In this document: positions 32,427-40,585 of the stretch, piece by piece
How the letters are laid out: each line of letters starts with the position of its first letter
How positions within the stretch are numbered: the first letter of the stretch is position 1
From: a virus
Length of the DNA: 64,000 bases
Virus record (IMG/VR): IMGVR_UViG_3300034072_001395
Location: 32,571 to 96,570 of that record
Strand: one strand, 5' to 3'
Translations under genes and position numbers: made by a program
The notes under the pieces: model-generated
The model's database searches: none
What the model saw: only the letters and a program-made list of their open reading frames with translations
What the model was told of the DNA's origin: nothing

Positions 32427-32579
32427 ATGGCGAAGAAGAAGCAGCCGAAGTCCGATGGCGAGTTGGCCTGGCGTGCCGTGGGCAAGAGCGTCCGTGGCGC
32501 GGCGAACCTCGTCCGCGCGGTCGACAACATCCGCGCCGCGGCCGACAGCGTGAAGACGTTGCTCGGGGGCAAGGAGTAG
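32427..32579 (+). CDS. Small basic protein (50 aa)
   Basis: AAGGAGG lies 6 bases before the ATG, one of the best ribosome binding sites here. Lys-rich start (MAKKKQPK), then an amphipathic Ala/Val helix. Function unknown. Confidence 0.6.
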   Translation: MAKKKQPKSDGELAWRAVGKSVRGAANLVRAVDNIRAAADSVKTLLGGKE

Positions 32580-32584
32580 TCACC

Positions 32585-32878
32585 GTGTGCTTCGACAGCA
32601 CCAACCCCAAGGTCCAGGCCCGGCGAGCCCGTCACGCCGAGCGTGATCTGGAGTGGCGCATCCGTGCGGCGCTCCGGCGTGTGCGCCCGACGACCGCCGC
32701 GCGATGGCGCGTGAAGCTGCGCGCGATGGACGCCGCAGTGGACGTGCTTGAAGGGGCGGAGGGGGACGAGGCGCAGATGGCCGCCTCGGTCGCCTGCATG
32801 GAAGCATGGGACGCCTTGCCACAACCCATCCGACGGGCTATCGACGGCAGCTTCACCTACCGCAACTACGAGCCGTAA
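32585..32878 (+). CDS. Small basic helical protein
   Basis: 97 aa, GTG at 32585 with AAGGAG upstream inside the end of the previous gene. N-terminal half very Arg-rich, C-terminal half acidic and helical. No family is recognised. Confidence 0.6.
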   Translation: MCFDSTNPKVQARRARHAERDLEWRIRAALRRVRPTTAARWRVKLRAMDAAVDVLEGAEGDEAQMAASVACMEAWDALPQPIRRAIDGSFTYRNYEP

Positions 32879-32897
32879 CGGCTAAGGAGAACAACCG

Positions 32898-35405
32898 ATG
32901 AGCAAGAACCTGATCAAGAACCTCACCAACGCGCGCGTCGAGAAGGACGTGGAGAACGGCTACCGCTCCGAGATCAGCGCAGCCCGCCCCTCCGCCGTGT
33001 GGGCGTCGCCTCACGGCTGCGACGGGCACGCGACCTGGGAGGGCGCCGAGGCGCCCGCCACCGTGCGTCTGCTGCTCGAAGCCAAGCTCGACCAGAACCT
33101 CAAGGACCGCACCGCCGCGTGCAACGTGCTCGGGCAGATCGTCCTGTACCTCAAGCGGTTCGAGCAGTCCGGCGCGCCGCTCCCAAACGTCATCCTCGTG
33201 GGCGACCGGAACGAGTGCTTCGTGCTCGCCACGAGCGCGGTGCGCGGCTTCCTCGACATGAAGATCGACTGGACCGTGGCGCCCTCCAAGGGCAACCCCG
33301 AGCTGACGCGCGCCCTGGTCAGCGGCGTCAACGTCCTCCCCTTCGTCCACGAGGTCGGCGACGGCTTCGACTTCCGGGCCCTCGTGCGACACGTCGAGGT
33401 GCTCGCCGCGGGTGAACGGGCCAGCGTGCGCGCGACCCCGGCGAACCTCGGCGCCATCTTCGCCTACTGGCGCGACCGGGTGTTCCGCACCGGCAAGGGC
33501 GGGCAGGCGCTCTCACCGGCCGCGCAGGCCGACGTGTTCCTGCGCGCGCTGTTCGACCCCGAGGGCGTCTACCTGCACCCGATCAAGCCAGGCATCCTCG
33601 TGGTCCCCGGCTACGCCGACGGCGTGCTGGTCGACGCCGACCACTGGCGCTCGTTCTTCGCGCACTTCGAGCAGGGCTACCGCCCGTCCGAGGTCGCCGT
33701 GTTCATGGCGATGAAGGACCGCCTGCTGGATGACGACGCGCGCCGCCGGCAGGGCGCCTTCTTCACGCCGGCGCTGTGGGTCGCCGAGGCGCACAAGGAG
33801 GTCGAGCGCGTGCTCGGACCGGACTGGCGCCGCGACTGCGTGGTGTGGGACCCGGCTGCCGGCACGGGCAACCTGACGCGCGACTACTACGACTTCGGCT
33901 GCCTCATCTCCTCGACGGCCGAGAAGTCCGACGTGGAGGGCATGCGCCAGCACGGCTGGGGCGGGCACCACGTGTTCCAGTACGACTTCCTCAACCCGGG
34001 CGGCCCGTCTCCGTTCTTCGAGGACGCCGAGCAGAACGTGATCCCGGCGCGCGCGGACCGCGCTCTGCGGGAGGCGGCCCGTGAGGGCAAGCGCCTGGTG
34101 TTCTTCATGAACCCGCCCTACGGGACGGCAAACGACATGGGCGCCAAGGGAACGAGCAAGACCGGGATCGCGGACACGATGGTCGGCGCGAGCATGCGAA
34201 AGAAGAAGCTGGGCAGCGGCAGCGCGCAGCTCTACGCGCAGTTCATGTACCAGTGCCGACAGGTGGCAGAGCAGTACGGCTTCGGGGATTATCTGGTCGC
34301 CGTGTTCAGCCCGACGGCGTTCGTGTCGTCTGGCGGGTACCGGGGGTTCCGCGACTGGTGGTACGAGGGGCACGGGTACGAGGGCGGTTTCATGTTCCGG
34401 GCGTCGCACTTCGCAGATGTCTCGGGCGCCTGGGGGATCGCGCTGACCATGTGGAGCGGACGTGGAGAGACGTGCGCGCAGGAGCCAATCGACGTGCGGC
34501 TCACCGACGTGGAGGGCTTCAGCGTCCGCCGCGCTGGCACGAAGCGCCTCTACACGGCGGGCGGGCGGGCGGCGTCCGCGTGGGTGCGCGAGGGGAGCAA
34601 GGCGGACCCGGCGCAGGCGCCCGGGATGAGCAGCGGGCTGGTGCTCTCGCCGTCGCACCTCTGCGCCCCGCGTCTTGGTGCCCTGGCGTACATGAACTCG
34701 ATGGGCAACAACGTGCGAGAGTCGGGCGGAGGTGTCTACTACCTGTCTTGTGCGTCCAGCCGAGGTGACTTCCCCGTCCTCCCCTCCAACTGGCGCCGCG
34801 CCGTCGCCCTCTTCGGTGCGCGCAAGCTCGTCACGGGCAACTGGATCAACGACAAGGACGAGTACCTCGCCCCCGACGAGGCCGCGCCCGGCTACGAGCA
34901 GTGGGTCAACGACTGCCACGTCTACGCGCTCCTGCACCCGTCCAACAACTGCACCGCCATGCGCGACGTGCAGTATAAGGGCAAGTCCTGGCGCATCAAG
35001 AACCACTGGTTCTGGATCAAGCGGGCCGACGCGCTGCGGGCGCTGGACGACAAGCGCACGCCGACCCTGTACCGCGACTGCCAGATCGAGCAGGCGGGCG
35101 ACGCCTACTTCGCTGAGCAGATCGACACCATCACGCTGAGCCCCGACGCCCAGCGCGTCATCGACCTGGCCCGCTCGCTCTGGCACAAGTCGCTGCCCCT
35201 CCGCGAGAACTACTACGCCGGCCGCCACGTCTCGGACAAGGAGCCCGACCTGCACCTCAACGCCTGGGACGCCGGCGTGTACCAGTTGAAGAACATGTGG
35301 CGCGGCCTGTTCCCGGCGGAGTGGGAGGAGCTGCGGGCGGCGCACAAGGCCCTCGCCGAGCGCCTGCGCCCCGGCGTCTACGACTACGGGTTCCTCCGCC
35401 CTTAG
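32898..35405 (+). CDS. Type IIG-like nuclease-methyltransferase fusion
   Basis: 835 aa, AAGGAG before the ATG. N-terminal region has LLLEAK (58-63) then Q80 and Y84, the E-x-K...Q...Y pattern of PD-(D/E)XK nucleases. The central methyltransferase has GAFFTP (about 286-291), DPAAGTG motif I (about 318) and NPPYG motif IV (about 405), the N6-adenine gamma-class order. The C-terminal 350 residues could be target recognition. Single-chain type IIG restriction enzymes share this layout. It may modify phage DNA and cut host or rival DNA; whether the nuclease is active is not shown by sequence. Confidence 0.75.
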   Translation: MSKNLIKNLTNARVEKDVENGYRSEISAARPSAVWASPHGCDGHATWEGAEAPATVRLLLEAKLDQNLKDRTAACNVLGQIVLYLKRFEQSGAPLPNVILVGDRNECFVLATSAVRGFLDMKIDWTVAPSKGNPELTRALVSGVNVLPFVHEVGDGFDFRALVRHVEVLAAGERASVRATPANLGAIFAYWRDRVFRTGKGGQALSPAAQADVFLRALFDPEGVYLHPIKPGILVVPGYADGVLVDADHWRSFFAHFEQGYRPSEVAVFMAMKDRLLDDDARRRQGAFFTPALWVAEAHKEVERVLGPDWRRDCVVWDPAAGTGNLTRDYYDFGCLISSTAEKSDVEGMRQHGWGGHHVFQYDFLNPGGPSPFFEDAEQNVIPARADRALREAAREGKRLVFFMNPPYGTANDMGAKGTSKTGIADTMVGASMRKKKLGSGSAQLYAQFMYQCRQVAEQYGFGDYLVAVFSPTAFVSSGGYRGFRDWWYEGHGYEGGFMFRASHFADVSGAWGIALTMWSGRGETCAQEPIDVRLTDVEGFSVRRAGTKRLYTAGGRAASAWVREGSKADPAQAPGMSSGLVLSPSHLCAPRLGALAYMNSMGNNVRESGGGVYYLSCASSRGDFPVLPSNWRRAVALFGARKLVTGNWINDKDEYLAPDEAAPGYEQWVNDCHVYALLHPSNNCTAMRDVQYKGKSWRIKNHWFWIKRADALRALDDKRTPTLYRDCQIEQAGDAYFAEQIDTITLSPDAQRVIDLARSLWHKSLPLRENYYAGRHVSDKEPDLHLNAWDAGVYQLKNMWRGLFPAEWEELRAAHKALAERLRPGVYDYGFLRP

Positions 35406-35947
35406 ATCGCGGTCACGTCGATGATGACCCCGGCGTTCTCGGATGCCGGGGTCTTCTGCGTCCCGGCGCGGATGGCCTCGGTGAGCGCCTGGCCGACGGC
35501 CGCGAGCTGCTCCGCAGCGACCTGGCCCGCATCCTTCACGCCGGCGTAGCGGTCCTCGATCTTGCTGGCGTCGGCGCCCGTGAGCCCGGCGACTTCGAGG
35601 ATCTTGGCCGCCGCAGCGACGCGCGCCGCCGCCGGGAGGTCCGTGTTCTGGTGGATGTCGGCGAGGCTGGCGATGGCGTCCTGCGCCATCTCCAGCACCA
35701 CGTCACGCATCCCGACGCGCTTGCGGTTGAGCGCCGCCACCTTCGCTCGGGCGAGGTCCGGCACGGCATGGATGCCCAGGACAAGGGCGCTCTCGTCGAG
35801 CCCCGTCTCACGGGCGATGGCGGCCATCGACTTGTCGAGGCCGATGGCCGCCTCGACCTGGCGGACGAGCACATCGTCGAACGTCCAGGCCGGAGCGGCT
35901 GAGGTCGAGGCCCCGTAGGGCACCACGGCTTGCGTCTTCGGCGGCAT
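35402..35947 (-). CDS. Hypothetical protein, leaderless
   Basis: 181 aa. The predicted -10 (TAGACT) places the transcript start at the A of the ATG, so it has no leader and no ribosome binding site. Helix-turn-helix-like region near residues 35-55 (LDKSMAAIARETGLDES), then Ala-rich helices. It has a terminase-small-subunit-like feel, but this is a weak impression. Ends 4 bases into the convergent fusion gene. Confidence 0.6.
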   Translation of the reverse strand: MPPKTQAVVPYGASTSAAPAWTFDDVLVRQVEAAIGLDKSMAAIARETGLDESALVLGIHAVPDLARAKVAALNRKRVGMRDVVLEMAQDAIASLADIHQNTDLPAAARVAAAAKILEVAGLTGADASKIEDRYAGVKDAGQVAAEQLAAVGQALTEAIRAGTQKTPASENAGVIIDVTAI

Positions 35948-35958
35948 GCGGGTAGTCT
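35930..35958 (+). promoter_or_regulatory. Promoter with shared palindromic -10 (leaderless both ways)
   Basis: Plus strand: TTGCGT, 17 bases, TAGTCT; start expected at the GTG at 35965. The -10 overlaps TAGACT on the other strand, expected to start at the ATG at 35947. Confidence 0.65.
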
Positions 35959-35964
35959 AACACG

Positions 35965-36354
35965 GTGATCCGCATCGTGCTCGCCATGACCCAGGACGGC
36001 TTCATCGCCCGACCCGACGGGCGCCTGCCCGTCCATGACCGGGAGGACCTGCGCGCCTTCCGCGCGATGACGATGGGGACCGACTGTGTGGTCGGCCGTG
36101 TCACGGCTGACACGTTGCCGCCGCTGCCGGGGCGACGCCTGCTTGTGATGTCGAGGTCGGCGGGTCTGCCCGACGTGGCCGCCGTCCTCCGAGAGCGCCG
36201 ACCTGGCGTGCCGCTCAGCGTCATCGGCGGCGCCCAGGTCTACGAGCTGTTCGCCAACATCGCCGATGCGTGGTCGGTCACCACGCTGGAGATGCGAGGA
36301 GGCCCAGGCTGGATCGGCCTGGGCCCTCGGATGCGGGAGGTGCTGGGACTGTAG
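35965..36354 (+). CDS. Dihydrofolate reductase-like protein
   Basis: 129 aa, leaderless GTG at 35965. Start IRIVLAMTQDGFIARPDG matches the DHFR/RibD beginning (V-A-x-x-x-x-G-x-I). Then VVGRVTADTLP, LLVMSR (like the NVVLSR strand) and SVIGGAQVYELF (the IGGxxIY motif). About 30 residues shorter than typical DHFR. Reduces dihydrofolate, needed after ThyA. A RibD-type reductase is the main alternative. Confidence 0.75.
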   Translation: MIRIVLAMTQDGFIARPDGRLPVHDREDLRAFRAMTMGTDCVVGRVTADTLPPLPGRRLLVMSRSAGLPDVAAVLRERRPGVPLSVIGGAQVYELFANIADAWSVTTLEMRGGPGWIGLGPRMREVLGL

Positions 36355-36366
36355 CTGGAGGTCCGG

Positions 36367-36894
36367 CTACATCGTGCGCAGGTGCTCGGGATGGGCCATC
36401 GACAGCAGATGCAGACGGGACTTGACGGCACCGAGCGCAACAGCGTGAAGGCTCCCGCCGTTGAACTCGATGTCGTACACGGGCTGGAACGCCAGCGACC
36501 CCGTGCCATCTTCGAGGCGGATGTAGGGGCAGACGCGCACGCCCGTCAGGTATCCGCCTGCCACGAACACAGGGTCGATGTCGAACCAACCGTCGTCGTT
36601 GCCATCGACATGGATGAAGCGCGACCGGATGCGCAGCTCAAGGCAGAGCCGGCTCATCGCTTCGGTCACCGCCGCCGCGCGGGAGGCTTCTGCGTCCTCG
36701 GCGAGGCGCTCCAGCGTCGTGGCCACGTCGTGCTGACTGCGCCCCAGCGGCCGGAGGACGATGCCCACCTCCTTGTTGTGGATCGTCCACGCCATCGCGT
36801 TGCCGGGTGCCAGGAGGATGACGGTGTCACGACGACCACCAACGCGCCAGCCCTGTGGCAGGACTTCACGGATGACGCTGCGGGTGACGGTCAT
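36367..36894 (-). CDS. Hypothetical protein
   Basis: 175 aa, alpha/beta. Start overlaps the upstream stop by one base. A TGTAGC/GCTACA hairpin (10-base loop) sits in the 12-base gap to the convergent DHFR gene and overlaps both gene ends. No family is recognised. Confidence 0.65.
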   Translation of the reverse strand: MTVTRSVIREVLPQGWRVGGRRDTVILLAPGNAMAWTIHNKEVGIVLRPLGRSQHDVATTLERLAEDAEASRAAAVTEAMSRLCLELRIRSRFIHVDGNDDGWFDIDPVFVAGGYLTGVRVCPYIRLEDGTGSLAFQPVYDIEFNGGSLHAVALGAVKSRLHLLSMAHPEHLRTM

Positions 36895-37367
36895 CAGGGG
36901 CTCCGCTCGTTGGCCTTGGCGATCTCGTCGTCGATCGCCTGGGCGATCTTCGACACGACGCCGAGGATGGCGGCCTGCTCACCGGCGTCGCGCGCATCGT
37001 TGCGCCGGTGGAACTCGCGGTCGACGATCTGCCGGGCGAGGAGGAGGCCGATGCCGGCGCTCTGCCGCTCCGCGGGCGCCATCTCGTCGAGATGCACGGA
37101 CGACAGAGACCCGAGAGCACGCTCCTCGTGGAAGCGGAGGATGGCCTCACGGACGTGGGCGGGCGAGAGGCCGCGCAGGGTGACGTAGCCGAGGATGGCG
37201 GCGACGAGTTCCTCCGATCGGGCTGCTGCGTTCATGTGAGCTTGGCTGGTCGTCTTGTTGGCGCGCGCCTCGTCCCACGCATCGACGGCTGCCTCCAGAC
37301 GGGGCAGGGTGCCGGCGTTGCGCGTGACGTGCTTCGGCAGCTCGAATACTGCGTAGGGATGCTCCAT
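36894..37367 (-). CDS. Helical hypothetical protein
   Basis: 157 aa. ATG at 37367 taken for GGAGG about 10 bases upstream. Almost all helical, with Arg/Glu/Ala. First gene of a two-gene leftward operon behind the promoter at 37398-37426. No family is recognised. Confidence 0.65.
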   Translation of the reverse strand: MEHPYAVFELPKHVTRNAGTLPRLEAAVDAWDEARANKTTSQAHMNAAARSEELVAAILGYVTLRGLSPAHVREAILRFHEERALGSLSSVHLDEMAPAERQSAGIGLLLARQIVDREFHRRNDARDAGEQAAILGVVSKIAQAIDDEIAKANERSP

Positions 37368-37397
37368 GTGCGTGCGCCCTCCTCGTGGCGCCCACAA

Positions 37398-37426
37398 GTT
37401 GTAGCCCGGCGCTCGGACATGTGCAA
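37398..37426 (-). promoter_or_regulatory. Sigma70-type promoter
   Basis: Minus strand: TTGCAC, 17 bases, TACAAC, followed by TTGTGG; ends about 30 bases before the ATG at 37367. Confidence 0.7.
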
Positions 37427-37494
37427 GTCTGATCCACCGACGACGGCTGCCCTGGTTGTCTTACGCGGTGCGTGGCAGGTACGTGGATCAGTCG

Positions 37495-37517
37495 AGTGGT
37501 GAGATCGTTGATGGATA
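37495..37517 (-). repeat. Intergenic control element, copy 5
   Basis: Minus strand: TATCCATCAACGATCTCACC then ACT, continuing to CGACTGATCCACG. Upstream GGATGACAAGAAGT and TCGGCGAAAGCG match copy 4. Confidence 0.75.
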
Positions 37518-37652
37518 CTGCGCTTTCGCCGATCGCACTTCTTGTCATCCGTCAAAGTGCGTAGGCTTCCGAGGCGGCGATCCTACCCTTGTTGGCGCGT
37601 TCGGCATGGCTGAGACGCCGATCTCTGCCCCCTTGCATCGGCTACGATCCAG

Positions 37653-37675
37653 CGTTGGTCAACGATCACGCTACT
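37653..37675 (+). repeat. Intergenic control element, degenerate copy
   Basis: CGTTGGTCAACGATCACGCT then ACT; keeps the GGTCAACGATC core but differs elsewhere. Confidence 0.4.
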
Positions 37676-37715
37676 TGCGCGCCGTCTGGTGCGCGACATT
37701 CTGCGCGCCAACATG

Positions 37716-37744
37716 TTGCACTCGCACGGTGCCTCGGCTACTTG
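37716..37744 (+). promoter_or_regulatory. Sigma70-type promoter, TACTTG class
   Basis: TTGCAC, 17 bases, TACTTG, then TTGTCTGCC; 55 bases before the ATG at 37800. Same class as 49495 and 58759. Confidence 0.7.
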
Positions 37745-37799
37745 TTGTCTGCCTGCGGGCACTGATCGCCACCCACAAGCCCCTCTGAAGGAGGACAAC

Positions 37800-38786
37800 A
37801 TGCTCGACGCGAACGAAGACATGCAGCCCATCTACAACCCCGCCCGAGAGGCCCGCACGGCGCGTCTCCTCGCCACCGCCAGCAACGCCATGCGCGCGGG
37901 CAAGTCGCCCGTGGAAGTGTCGTTCTACCTGGCCCGCGCCGCCCTGCTGGTCGACTCGATCGGCGTCCCCTTCGCTCAGTACGAGGGCCCCGTCTGGCAC
38001 CTCTACCAGAACGTGCGGAGCATCGCCGGAGATCAGCCGCAGGCCGACCCGCCCATGGTCCCCGGGGAGTTCGAGGAGTTCACCGACATCATCGAGAACG
38101 CCATCGCGCTGTCGTCGAGCGGCCGCTTCGGGCACCCCGGCCTGTACGGTCGGTGGGTCGAGTGCGCCAGCGCGATCATGCCCTGGGTCGTCGAGTACGG
38201 CGCAGACGAACCCGCGGGCGACGTGTACCCCGAGACGGAGCCGAAGGCTGAGCCGGAGGCGGAGACGGAGCAGGCCGAGCCGGAGAAGCCCAAGGGCGTC
38301 CCCGTCATTCGGCGGCGCGCCTACAGCATCCGCGAAGTCGACGACGTGGCCGAGGCTGCGGAGCGCCTCTGCGCCGAGGCGAAGGCGCTGGGCAAGGCCG
38401 TCGCGCGCCCGTTCAACGGCGTCGACCTGCTCGCGTACCCGGACAGCACGCCGGCGCGCGTCGTGATGTGGTGGTCCTCCGAGTGGGATCTCCGCGTCGG
38501 CGACAAGTTCACGAAGCGGATCGTCTCGCTGGAGCGGGATCTTCACTGGGAGCGTGTGCGCCACAAGGACACCAACGAGCGCATGACCAAGGCGGAGCGC
38601 AAGGTCCGCGCCATGCATGCTGCGAGCATCACGACCACGCCGCCCGCCGACCCGGACCATGTGTTCTCCGTCGCCATCGAGGTCCTCGTGAAGGAGACTG
38701 GCGCCACCGACCTGCCCGACATGATCGACCGCGTGCGGACGAACACGGTCCTCGCCGACATGTGGCGCTTGCACCACGGCAAGTGA
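37800..38786 (+). CDS. Hypothetical protein, first gene of replication block
   Basis: 328 aa, AAGGAGG before the ATG. Helical N-terminal half, an acidic Glu/Pro/Ala linker (about 142-166), then a second domain with Trp-rich segment VVMWWSSEWDLRVGDKF and a helical end. No family is recognised. Position and promoter class suggest an early or replication-linked gene. Confidence 0.7.
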   Translation: MLDANEDMQPIYNPAREARTARLLATASNAMRAGKSPVEVSFYLARAALLVDSIGVPFAQYEGPVWHLYQNVRSIAGDQPQADPPMVPGEFEEFTDIIENAIALSSSGRFGHPGLYGRWVECASAIMPWVVEYGADEPAGDVYPETEPKAEPEAETEQAEPEKPKGVPVIRRRAYSIREVDDVAEAAERLCAEAKALGKAVARPFNGVDLLAYPDSTPARVVMWWSSEWDLRVGDKFTKRIVSLERDLHWERVRHKDTNERMTKAERKVRAMHAASITTTPPADPDHVFSVAIEVLVKETGATDLPDMIDRVRTNTVLADMWRLHHGK

Positions 38787-38800
38787 CGTGTTACGGGTGT

Positions 38801-38840
38801 GGAGCCGCTTGATGTCGGATGTTCTGCTTCAAGCGGCTCC
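38801..38840 (+). terminator. Strong hairpin, possible attenuator
   Basis: GGAGCCGCTTGA and TCAAGCGGCTCC: 12 perfect pairs with a 16-base loop in the gap between two genes. No T run follows, so termination would be partial or factor-dependent. Confidence 0.5.
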
Positions 38841-38870
38841 CGCCCCCTGACACTGACAATGGAGGCCCCG

Positions 38871-39149
38871 ATGGGCTCCCGCCGCACCAAGGCCGACTAC
38901 CACTACATCCTGAGCACCATCGTCGATGGTGATGGCTGCTTCACCACCGAGGAGGCCAAGACCGCCTTCGGTGTGACCGCCACCGCGGTCGTCAGCACCC
39001 TGAACGGCCTCGCCAAGATCGGGCTGGTCGTGCGCACCAAGCGCGGCAACTACAAGCTGCTCATCACCGACACCGAGCAGGCCAGCCAGATCGTGCTGAG
39101 CACTGACGGTCGGCGGCTCCGGCGCAAGAACTCCGAGGCCAGCGCCTAA
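38871..39149 (+). CDS. Winged-helix protein
   Basis: 92 aa, GGAGG before the ATG. FTTEEAKTAFGVTATAVVST (helix-turn-helix), then LAKIGLVVRTKRGNYKLL (wing). A compact DNA-binding regulator is likely. Convergent with the DUF927-like gene, 4-base overlap. Confidence 0.65.
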   Translation: MGSRRTKADYHYILSTIVDGDGCFTTEEAKTAFGVTATAVVSTLNGLAKIGLVVRTKRGNYKLLITDTEQASQIVLSTDGRRLRRKNSEASA

Positions 39150-40525
39150 GCACCGAACGCGCTGCTCGCCAGCGCGTACCCCAGTGCCTCCTGCGGGCGA
39201 CCGCGATCGAGGACCTGCCGACTGATCTGGCAGGCGTTGATCCAGTCGCCCGCAGCCGCGCTCCGCTCGGCCGCCTTCGTGGCCGCCATCTTGACGATGT
39301 GCGTCGCAGCCCACTGGCCGAGCACGTCGTTGATGGCGTAGCCGTTCGCCATGCACCACTCGTGCAAGGCACGCGCGGCGACGAAGCCGTCCTCGCCTGG
39401 CGCCGTCGGCCACACGGCCAGCGGTGCCTCGGACCCATCGTAGGCGAGGCCGATGACGGCGTGTGGCGATGCGCGCAGGTGGGCGCACAGCTCGACGAAG
39501 GAGCTGGCCGCGATGTTCGTGCGCGACGCCACGAGGCACACGGCCTCGACCAGCACTTCAAGCACCTCGGACGTGGGCACCTCGGGCAGTGCGCCCATCT
39601 TGTTGATCCGCTCGGCGGTCAGCATGATCAGCCCGGCGTACCGCGCGACCCGCGCTGAGGTCACGTCCGTCGTGCGCGCGATGGTACGCACGGCCTCCGT
39701 CCATCGCGTGTGCCCTTCGGCCAGGACGGCGCGCTCCGCTGGGCGGAAGGCCACCGGGAACATCGCCGTCACGAACATCGGGCCGATGTGCCCGTAGTTG
39801 CTCGCGCCCACCCCCTTCAACACCACAATGTCGCTGCGGGCTTCATCGCTCACGCCGCCGAACAGCGGCCGGGTGAGGGGCAGGAGGCGCGCCTTGGCGC
39901 CGTGGCGCTCTCGCGTCAGGTCGAACAGCGGCTCCTCGTTCGTGGACACGGCGAGGTTGTGCCACTGGCGGTAGCCGCCCTGCTGCGTCCGCTGCCCCTC
40001 GTGGAAGGCGTACACGAAGTCGAGCAGGCCGTCGGCCTTTCCGCTCCGGGTGCTCCGCGACTGCGCCTCGTTGACGAGCAGCGGCAGGTTGCGCAGCACG
40101 CTGGCGTGCTTCAGGAGATCACCGTTTGACGACTGCCATGTGTCCATGAAGGACATCGGCGCGCCCCACATGGCCTCCATCACGCCCAGGGACACGGACT
40201 TCCCCGTGCCGGACGGCCCGCCCACGTCGATGATGAAGGGCGCGATGTCGGCGCCGGCCTGCTGGAGCGGCTCGATGAGCGTGCTGGCGAGGCTTGCGAC
40301 GGCGAGCGCGGCCACGCCCGGGTAGCGCATCGCCGTCTGCCATACCCGCAGGGCCTCGGCGGCGTCGCCGCCCTTGGCGATCCGGCTGTAGTCCCGCGCT
40401 CGGAGTGGCGCGGCGAACACGGCGGGGTGCGTCTTCGCGGCCCCGCACCGCCACGTCGGGAGGGTGAAGTGGGTGGTCGGCTGCCAGCCGAGGTGGAGCG
40501 TGGTCTTGAACGTGGCGCGCGGCAT
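39146..40525 (-). CDS. DUF927-like P-loop protein
   Basis: 459 aa, ATG at 40525 with an extended -10 (TGTTAGAGG) just before it, so perhaps leaderless. Residues around 100-115 hold Walker A (GGPSGTGKS) followed by LGVMEAMWG, then LPLLVNEAQ as a Walker B-like strand; this order and surrounding sequence match DUF927, found in phage and plasmid replication loci as a helicase-like ATPase. Divergent from the SF2 helicase with only 60 bases between starts. Confidence 0.7.
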   Translation of the reverse strand: MPRATFKTTLHLGWQPTTHFTLPTWRCGAAKTHPAVFAAPLRARDYSRIAKGGDAAEALRVWQTAMRYPGVAALAVASLASTLIEPLQQAGADIAPFIIDVGGPSGTGKSVSLGVMEAMWGAPMSFMDTWQSSNGDLLKHASVLRNLPLLVNEAQSRSTRSGKADGLLDFVYAFHEGQRTQQGGYRQWHNLAVSTNEEPLFDLTRERHGAKARLLPLTRPLFGGVSDEARSDIVVLKGVGASNYGHIGPMFVTAMFPVAFRPAERAVLAEGHTRWTEAVRTIARTTDVTSARVARYAGLIMLTAERINKMGALPEVPTSEVLEVLVEAVCLVASRTNIAASSFVELCAHLRASPHAVIGLAYDGSEAPLAVWPTAPGEDGFVAARALHEWCMANGYAINDVLGQWAATHIVKMAATKAAERSAAAGDWINACQISRQVLDRGRPQEALGYALASSAFGA

Positions 40526-40547
40526 AATGCCCCTCTAACACGGGGCC

Positions 40548-40576
40548 TTGCACTTGTCCGGTCGCCGGGGTATGTG
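40548..40576 (+). promoter_or_regulatory. Sigma70-type promoter, near-leaderless
   Basis: TTGCAC, 17 bases, TATGTG; the transcript start is expected 2-4 bases before the ATG at 40586, which has no ribosome binding site. Confidence 0.7.
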
Positions 40577-40585
40577 GCTTGAACC

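Larger units (their letters stand above)
37368..37799. other. Gene-free divergent control region C
   Basis: 432 bases with a leftward promoter, a rightward promoter, one good element copy (37495, minus) and a degenerate one (37653, plus). No coding signal seen. Confidence 0.7.
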
